Notes under the pieces: generated by a model
Database searches by the model: none
Seen by the model: only the letters and a program-made list of their open reading frames with translations
Told to the model about the DNA's origin: nothing
Made by a program: the position numbers and the translations under genes
In this document: positions 59,577 through 64,000 of the stretch, piece by piece
How positions within the stretch are numbered: the stretch's first letter is position 1
Layout: each line of letters opens with the position of its first letter
From: Microbacterium sp. 10M-3C3
GTDB lineage: Bacteria; Actinomycetota; Actinomycetes; Actinomycetales; Microbacteriaceae
Assembly (NCBI RefSeq): GCF_003931875.1
Contig: NZ_CP034245.1
Span: 2,604,001-2,668,000 of the forward strand
Length of the DNA: 64,000 bases
Direction of reading: 5' to 3'

Positions 59577-60290
59577 ACGGATGCAGCGGAGAGGGAGCCG
59601 GCGCCTCTCGAAGAGCCCGACGCGCGCCGGCGCGCGGCCGTCGTCGTCGCGCTCGCCGCGGCGCTGGCGTTCGTGACACTGCGCTTCGTCGTCGTGGGGT
59701 CCGGTCGCGCGCCGCTGCCGGTGGACCGCTGGTGGGACGCGCTCATGATGTCGGTCCTGACCCCCGTCGGCGTGGTCGCCGCGTGGGTGCCCGCCATCGT
59801 GGGCGGGACGATCGGAATGATCGTCCTGAGCGTCATCGGGGTCACGAGCCTCCTCTTCGCACGGCGGCGGTGGGACGCCGCCGCACTGGGTCTCGCCATC
59901 GCCGTGGTCGTGGCCGTCGGCGCCCCCATGGCCGCCGTCATCGCGCGCCTGCGCCCGTCCGAGTCGCTCGCCGAGAGCGTGCCGACCTCGTTCCCCTCGG
60001 GGCACACGGCCGTGGCGACGGCCACGGCCGTCGCCCTCGCCCTCATCTTCCGGCGCGCGTGGATCTGGGCGCTGGGTGCGCTCTGGGTCGTCGTCATGGG
60101 CGTCAGCCGCACCTACCTCCACGCGCACTGGCTCACGGATGTCGTCGCCGGCGTGCTCGAAGGCATCGCCGTGGCGACGCTGGTGTGGTGCCTCGTCGAG
60201 ACGGCGCGCGAGCGCCGCGCGCTGCAGCGGGCCGGCGCGGGTGCAGCCGCCCTCGCGCAACCCCTGTCCGCTGCCGATCGCGACCGGTAG
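59574..60290 (+). CDS. PAP2 superfamily phosphatase (membrane)
   Basis: The product is 238 residues with five to six membrane helices. The three phosphatase motifs are present: 'IARLRPSESLAES' (variant of K-x6-RP), 'TSFPSGHTAVATAT' (PSGH) and 'GVSRTYLHAHWLTDVVAGVL' (SR-x5-H-x3-D). It dephosphorylates lipid phosphates such as undecaprenyl pyrophosphate or phosphatidate; the actual substrate is unknown. The start is the GTG at 59574; a longer frame runs back through the tRNA and is rejected. Confidence 0.9.
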   Translation: MTDAAEREPAPLEEPDARRRAAVVVALAAALAFVTLRFVVVGSGRAPLPVDRWWDALMMSVLTPVGVVAAWVPAIVGGTIGMIVLSVIGVTSLLFARRRWDAAALGLAIAVVVAVGAPMAAVIARLRPSESLAESVPTSFPSGHTAVATATAVALALIFRRAWIWALGALWVVVMGVSRTYLHAHWLTDVVAGVLEGIAVATLVWCLVETARERRALQRAGAGAAALAQPLSAADRDR

Positions 60291-60303
60291 CGTTCGGCAC
60301 GTG
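60288..60303 (+). promoter_or_regulatory. -10 hexamer TAGCGT, leaderless start of DUF1206 gene
   Basis: TAGCGT (60288-60293), 7 bases, GTG 60301. The hexamer includes the TAG stop of the PAP2 gene (60288-60290). Confidence 0.5.
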
Positions 60304-61101
60304 TCGACCACGAAAGCCGCCGCGCGGCGGGCGCAGGATTCCGCTCCGTTCGAGATCGCCGCCCGCGCGGGCTACGTCGTCCTCGGGGTGCTCCACATCG
60401 TCCTGGGAGGCATCGCGATCGCCATCGCGACCGGCGGAGGCGGGCAGGCCGATCAGGGCGGCGCGGTGGAGCAGATCCGCCAGACGCCGTGGGGTCCGGC
60501 CCTGCTGTGGGCGACGGTGATCGGCCTGGCGGCGCTGACCGTGTGGCAGGTCGCCGAGGCGCTCCTCGCTGGGCAGGGCGACGCCAAGAGGCGCTGGGGA
60601 CATCGCGCGAAAGACCTCGGCACGGCCGCCGCCTACGCCGCGATCGGCGCGACCGCCCTCACGGCGGCGCTCGGCGGGCGGTCGGACTCCGAGGGATCCA
60701 CGCGCTCGTTCAGCGCCGAGCTGCTCGCCAGCCCCGGAGGAGTGGTCCTGCTCGTGGCCATCGGCCTCGTCATCGCGGCCGTGGGCGTGGCCTTCGTGTA
60801 CCGCGGCGTCACGCGCGCCTTCGCGCGCAAGCTCGCGCTGCCGTCCGGTCCCGTCCGAGGCGCCGTCGTGGCCTTCGGCGTGGTCGGCTACCTTGCGAAG
60901 GGCATCGCCGTCGCCGTCACGGGCGTGCTGTTCGTCGTCGCATCCGTCACGCACGACGCGTCGCAGGCCGGCGGCCTGGATGCCGGTCTCCACGCGCTCG
61001 CGGCGCTGCCGGCGGGTGCGCTCCTCCTGTGGCTGGTGGGCGCGGGCCTGGTGGTCTACGGCCTCTTCTGCTTCACGCGGGCCCGCTACGCGCGCATGTG
61101 A
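60301..61101 (+). CDS. DUF1206 domain membrane protein
   Basis: The product is 266 residues. Three repeats of a two-helix unit are visible, each beginning with a G-Y or A-Y turn ('IAARAGYVVLGVLHIVLGGI', 'DLGTAAAYAAIGATALTAAL', 'GVVGYLAKGIAVAVTGVLFV'), the signature of DUF1206. Function unknown. It starts 11 bases after the PAP2 stop and has its own -10 element. Confidence 0.88.
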   Translation: MSTTKAAARRAQDSAPFEIAARAGYVVLGVLHIVLGGIAIAIATGGGGQADQGGAVEQIRQTPWGPALLWATVIGLAALTVWQVAEALLAGQGDAKRRWGHRAKDLGTAAAYAAIGATALTAALGGRSDSEGSTRSFSAELLASPGGVVLLVAIGLVIAAVGVAFVYRGVTRAFARKLALPSGPVRGAVVAFGVVGYLAKGIAVAVTGVLFVVASVTHDASQAGGLDAGLHALAALPAGALLLWLVGAGLVVYGLFCFTRARYARM

Positions 61102-61114
61102 GCGGACGAGGATC

Positions 61115-61129
61115 TACCGTGAGGGCATG
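61115..61129 (+). promoter_or_regulatory. -10 hexamer TACCGT, leaderless start of VIT1/CCC1 gene
   Basis: TACCGT (61115-61120), 6 bases, ATG 61127. The whole box is identical to 40942-40956. Confidence 0.55.
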
Positions 61130-61834
61130 ACCCTCCACGAGTCCGAACCGCACAATGCGGGCATCGCCGGCCGCCTCAACTGGCTGCGGGCCGGGGTGCT
61201 CGGGGCGAACGACGGCATCGTGTCGGTCGCCGCGATCGCGGTCGGCGTCGCCGCCGCGACGACCGACACCGCCGCGATCGTCCCGGCGACCCTCGCCGCG
61301 CTCGTCGGCGGTGCGATCTCGATGGCGCTCGGCGAGTACGTCTCTGTCAGCAGCCAGAGCGACAGTGAGCGCGCCCTCATCCGGAAGGAGGAGGACGAGC
61401 TGCGGCGCATGCCGGCGGAGGAGCTCGACGAGCTCACCGCGCTGTACCGGGCGCGGGGGCTCAGCGATGCGACGGCGCGGCAGGTCGCCGTCGAGCTCAC
61501 CGAGCGCGACGCGCTGCGCGCCCACCTGTCCGCCGAGCTGAACATCGACCCTGACGACATCGTGAGTCCGTGGCGCGCCGCCGCCGCGTCGGCGGCGGCG
61601 TTCCTGGCCGGCGGCATCCTGCCGATGCTGACGATCCTCCTTCCGGCGGCCGTCCGCGTGCCGATCACGTTCGCGGTCGTGCTCGCCGCCCTCGCCGCGA
61701 CGGGAGCGATCGGCGCCCGCATCGGCGGCAGCCCCGTCGCACGCGGCACCGCCCGGGTGGTCGTCGGCGGCGCGATCGCCCTCGCGGCGACCTTCGCGAT
61801 CGGCGCACTGCTGGATACGACCGGGGTCGTCTGA
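61127..61834 (+). CDS. VIT1/CCC1 family metal transporter
   Basis: The product is 235 residues. 'NWLRAGVLGANDGIVSVAAI' and 'ISMALGEYVSVSSQSDSERA' are the first-helix and cytosolic metal-binding signatures of the CCC1/VIT1 iron and manganese exporter family. 'EKDELRRMPAEELDELTALY'-type acidic helices follow (here starting KEEDELRRMP), then three C-terminal membrane helices. It probably exports Fe2+ or Mn2+. Single gene, convergent with the hypothetical at 61837 with a 2-base gap. Confidence 0.9.
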   Translation: MTLHESEPHNAGIAGRLNWLRAGVLGANDGIVSVAAIAVGVAAATTDTAAIVPATLAALVGGAISMALGEYVSVSSQSDSERALIRKEEDELRRMPAEELDELTALYRARGLSDATARQVAVELTERDALRAHLSAELNIDPDDIVSPWRAAAASAAAFLAGGILPMLTILLPAAVRVPITFAVVLAALAATGAIGARIGGSPVARGTARVVVGGAIALAATFAIGALLDTTGVV

Positions 61835-61836
61835 CC

Positions 61837-62181
61837 TCAGTCGTCGTGCGTGAGCGCGCCGTCGTACGCGCGCGACTTCTGCTCGAAGTGCCGGCAGAGC
61901 GCCGCGGCCAGCCGCAGCTCCCGGCCGAGGGCGTCGACGCCGTCGGCGTCGGAGACCAGGTCGTCGTGCCGCGCCTCGAACACGACCTCCCAGCGCGGGT
62001 CGCCGCGTCCGACGGGCTGCAGGAAGACCCCCGTCGTCGCGTAGCGGAGGCGCAGGATGACGAGGCCCGTATCGCTGCCGTCACTGCCGTCCTGCAGCGC
62101 GACGTGACCGCGCAGCTCGTCGCCATAGCCCGGGAAGTCCCGCAGCCACTCCTCGAGGACTTCTTGCGTGCGATAGGGCAT
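61837..62181 (-). CDS. Conserved-looking hypothetical protein, soluble, 114 residues
   Basis: The product starts 'MPYRTQEVLEEWLRDFPGYG' and contains 'ILRLRYATTGVFLQPVG' and 'WEVVFEARHDDLVSDADGVD'. It has no membrane segment and no recognised motif. The mixed alpha/beta pattern, normal codon bias and a TAGGGT box 7 bases before the ATG support a real gene. It follows the kinase gene on the same strand but has its own -10. Confidence 0.7.
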   Translation of the reverse strand: MPYRTQEVLEEWLRDFPGYGDELRGHVALQDGSDGSDTGLVILRLRYATTGVFLQPVGRGDPRWEVVFEARHDDLVSDADGVDALGRELRLAAALCRHFEQKSRAYDGALTHDD

Positions 62182-62194
62182 GGCGCTAACCCTA
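62179..62194 (-). promoter_or_regulatory. -10 hexamer TAGGGT overlapping the kinase stop codon
   Basis: On the minus strand TAGGGT (62189-62194), 7 bases, ATG at 62181. Its first three bases are the TAG that ends the Ser/Thr kinase gene (62192-62194). Confidence 0.5.
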
Positions 62195-63676
62195 CGGCCC
62201 CGGCGTCGGCTTGTTCCCCGACCCGGGGCCGGTTCCCTTGCCCTCGGCCGCGCGCTCCGCGTCGCGCGCCGCCTTCGCCGCCTCCTGCTCGGCGCGCTTG
62301 TCGACGCCGTCGGTCGCAGCGGGACCGGCGGGCGCGGCGGGGGTGTCGACGACCGCCGAGCCCGGTGCGGGCGCATCGACGGTCTGCGTCGCGGGCGCCT
62401 GTCCGGACGAGCCGCCCTGCGTGGGAGCGTCGACGACCTGCGTCGAAGGCTCTTCCTCCTGCGTGGGAGCGTCGACGGTGTCGGTCCCGCCCGGGATGAT
62501 GGCGTCGGGCTCGGTGACGGCCGCCGGCGTGGAAGAGGGGGCGACGCTCGGCTCGTCGGCGACCGGCGCACGGGGCACGCCGACGCCGCCCGCCGCGGTG
62601 AGCGCCCATGCCCCGAGCGACACGAGCAGCACGAGACACACGACGGCGCCGCCCACGAGCAGCCGGCGACGCAGGCGCCGTTGCGGCGCCCGCCGGTGGG
62701 CGACGTGTGCGGCGGCCGGTGTCGCGGCGGGGACGTCGCGGGCGGCCACGTCGCGGACGGGCAGCGTCGCGGCCGCCGGGAACGGCTGGGTCGCGTCGGC
62801 CGCCGCAGCGATCGGCGCCGGCCGCACGATCGGCCGCACGTCGGCCGGCAGCGTCTCGGCGATGCGGGCGACGTCCGCGGCATCCGGGCGCGCGTCGGGG
62901 TCGTCGGAGGTCATGCGCGACAGCAGCGTCGTCCACCGGCGGCCGAGGCCGTCGGGGATCGATGGCGGGCTCGCGAGTCGGGCGAGCACCGCTCCGATGC
63001 CCGTCGCGTGCGGATACGCGCGCGTGCCTGTCAGTGCCTCGATGGCCATGAGACCGAGCGCGTAGATGTCGGCGGCCGGCGTGAGCTGCTCGCCGCGCAC
63101 CTGCTCGGGCGCGAGATACGCACCCGTGCCGATCACGATGCCCGGCGTCGTGTGCCGCGCACCGTCGACGAGATACGCGACGCCGAAGTCGGCGAGCTTC
63201 GCCCGGACCCGCTGCGGTGGGGCGCCGAAGGGGGCGAGAAGGACGTTGGAGGGCTTGATGTCGCGGTGCACGACGCCCGACGCGTGCACGAGCTGGAGCG
63301 CATCGGCGAGCTCGGCGAGGATGAGGGCGAGATCGCCCGCCGGAACCGGGCCCCGCTGGAGACGATCCGCGAGGCTCGGCCCCTCGACGCACTCCATGAC
63401 GAGGTAGTTCGCGCGCCCCGGCCCGATGTCGGCGTCGTACAGCGTCACGAGCGACGGATGGTTCAGCCCGGCCAGCACCGTCATCTCGGTGCGGGCGCGC
63501 TCGGGGGTCGCCGCATCCGAACCGTCGCGGAGGATCTTCACCGCGACGGTGCGCTCGAGCAGCGTGTCGTGCGCCCGGTACACCGTCGACATGCCGCCGC
63601 GGCCGATCACTTCACCGAGGCGGTAACGTCCTGCCAGGAGGGCCTCGGTAGGCTCCGGCTCGGGGGGCTCGGACAC
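62192..63676 (-). CDS. Serine/threonine protein kinase, membrane-bound, without PASTA domains
   Basis: The product is 494 residues from GTG 63676, with AGGAAG 4 bases upstream. The kinase domain (about 18-280) has 'IGRGGMSTVYRAHD', Lys47 in 'VAVKILRDG', H137-R-D-I-K-P-S-N, a DFG in 'LADFGVAYLVDG', and 'GTGAYLAPEQVRG'. A Pro/Ala-rich cytosolic linker follows, then one membrane helix (about 340-362, 'LLVGGAVVCLVLLVSLGAWA') and an external tail of about 130 residues with repeated VDAPTQ-like units. It resembles Pkn-type Hanks kinases. Lacking PASTA, it is unlikely to be the PknB that senses peptidoglycan. It probably phosphorylates cytosolic proteins in response to an external signal. Confidence 0.92.
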   Translation of the reverse strand: MSEPPEPEPTEALLAGRYRLGEVIGRGGMSTVYRAHDTLLERTVAVKILRDGSDAATPERARTEMTVLAGLNHPSLVTLYDADIGPGRANYLVMECVEGPSLADRLQRGPVPAGDLALILAELADALQLVHASGVVHRDIKPSNVLLAPFGAPPQRVRAKLADFGVAYLVDGARHTTPGIVIGTGAYLAPEQVRGEQLTPAADIYALGLMAIEALTGTRAYPHATGIGAVLARLASPPSIPDGLGRRWTTLLSRMTSDDPDARPDAADVARIAETLPADVRPIVRPAPIAAAADATQPFPAAATLPVRDVAARDVPAATPAAAHVAHRRAPQRRLRRRLLVGGAVVCLVLLVSLGAWALTAAGGVGVPRAPVADEPSVAPSSTPAAVTEPDAIIPGGTDTVDAPTQEEEPSTQVVDAPTQGGSSGQAPATQTVDAPAPGSAVVDTPAAPAGPAATDGVDKRAEQEAAKAARDAERAAEGKGTGPGSGNKPTPGP

Positions 63677-63822
63677 GGCTTCCTCTTCTTTCCGCTCGTG
63701 CGGAGTGTTCGGGTCGAGGGAAACGTATCGCCGGGCCGCGGGCGATTCTTCACGCTTGACGCGGGCGTCCGGTTCTGCAAGCGCCGATCCTGTCCGTTCA
63801 CCTGCGGGTCGCCCGGCGGTGG

Positions 63823-63837
63823 GACACTCGTGCCATG
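63823..63837 (+). promoter_or_regulatory. -10-like GACACT, leaderless start of chrA-like gene
   Basis: GACACT (63823-63828), 6 bases, ATG 63835. Same geometry as others but first base G. Confidence 0.35.
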
Positions 63838-64000
63838 CCCGACAGCCCGCCGCACTCGCCGCCGTCGCCCACGATCGCCCGGGGCTCTGTGGGCGAGGTG
63901 CTGGGCGCGTTCGCGAAGCTCGGGGTGACGTCGTTCGGCGGGCCGATCGCACATCTCGGGTACTTCCGCGCCGAGTTCGTCGAACGCCGTCGGTGGCTGA
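63835..64000 (+). CDS. chrA: ChrA family transporter, N-terminal fragment
   Basis: The first 55 residues are visible and the gene runs off the right edge. 'VLGAFAKLGVTSFGGPIAHL' and 'GYFRAEFVERRRWL' are the N-terminal signature of the CHR chromate ion transporter superfamily (F-x-x-L-G-x-x-S-F-G-G-P). Full members have about 400 residues in the long form or about 200 in the short form; which this is cannot be seen. Chromate export is the known role of the characterised long members. Confidence 0.9.
   Translation, partial: MPDSPPHSPPSPTIARGSVGEVLGAFAKLGVTSFGGPIAHLGYFRAEFVERRRWL

Overview
The window is about 70% GC or higher, gene-dense and Gly/Ala/Arg-rich. It looks like chromosomal DNA of a high-GC actinobacterium, most likely Microbacteriaceae and Microbacterium-like. 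The evidence is the codon use, the actinobacterial family set (MoxR/DUF58/TgpA, DUF1206, DUF222-HNH, MHS-type MFS), the many GTG starts, and many genes that appear to be leaderless. No taxonomic marker was compared, so the genus is inference. There is no sign of a prophage, plasmid backbone or CRISPR array. The ends cut through two genes: the C-terminus of a protein on the left and the N-terminus of a ChrA-like transporter on the right.

Layout. 1-0.9 kb: a cut gene and a GNAT acetyltransferase. 0.9-9.4 kb: a self-contained mannitol phosphotransferase locus. It holds a PRD regulator on the minus strand facing an operon of orphan EIIB, HPr, EI, mannitol EIICB, EIIA, mannitol-1-phosphate dehydrogenase and an alpha/beta hydrolase. 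9.5-17.7 kb (minus): a nucleoside uptake and salvage operon of BMP-type lipoprotein, ATPase, two permeases, cytidine deaminase, thymidine phosphorylase and adenosine deaminase. 17.9-22.8 kb: mannose-1-phosphate guanylyltransferase, divergent from sdhCDAB. 22.9-30.1 kb: single genes, mostly with their own promoter (MFS, YihY, ExoIII, TrpS, AbiEi-DUF559 protein, GNAT, Fpg/Nei). 30.2-33.8 kb: an FMN riboswitch and ribD-ribE-ribBA-ribH. 33.8-40.8 kb (minus): two very large FtsX-type permeases and two ATPases. 41-44.1 kb: a small membrane protein, an MHS transporter and an alcohol dehydrogenase-like protein. 44.1-46.7 kb (minus): a DrrAB-type exporter. 46.7-48.5 kb: a palindromic repeat cluster beside a DUF222-HNH gene. 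48.5-54.5 kb: a GH16-like protein, pta-ackA (minus), a DUF1266-like membrane protein and a NudK-like Nudix hydrolase. 54.6 kb: SRP RNA (minus). 54.8-59.4 kb: moxR-DUF58-transglutaminase. 59.4 kb: tRNA-Ser(GGA). 59.6-64 kb: PAP2 phosphatase, DUF1206, VIT1/CCC1, a small hypothetical, a Ser/Thr kinase, and the start of chrA.

Operons are tightly coupled by 4-base ATGA/GTGA overlaps. Singleton genes commonly begin directly at an ATG or GTG that lies 6-7 bases after a TANNNT hexamer and has no Shine-Dalgarno sequence. This geometry was used to choose several starts.

The features most worth attention are: a 13-bp motif repeated on both sides of the AbiEi-DUF559 gene; the composite palindromes next to the DUF222-HNH gene; a dispersed repeat that supplies the first codons of deoA; an ABC ATPase with an AbrB-like tail and a degenerate signature motif; and a probable single-base frame disruption at the start of the hydrolase gene.
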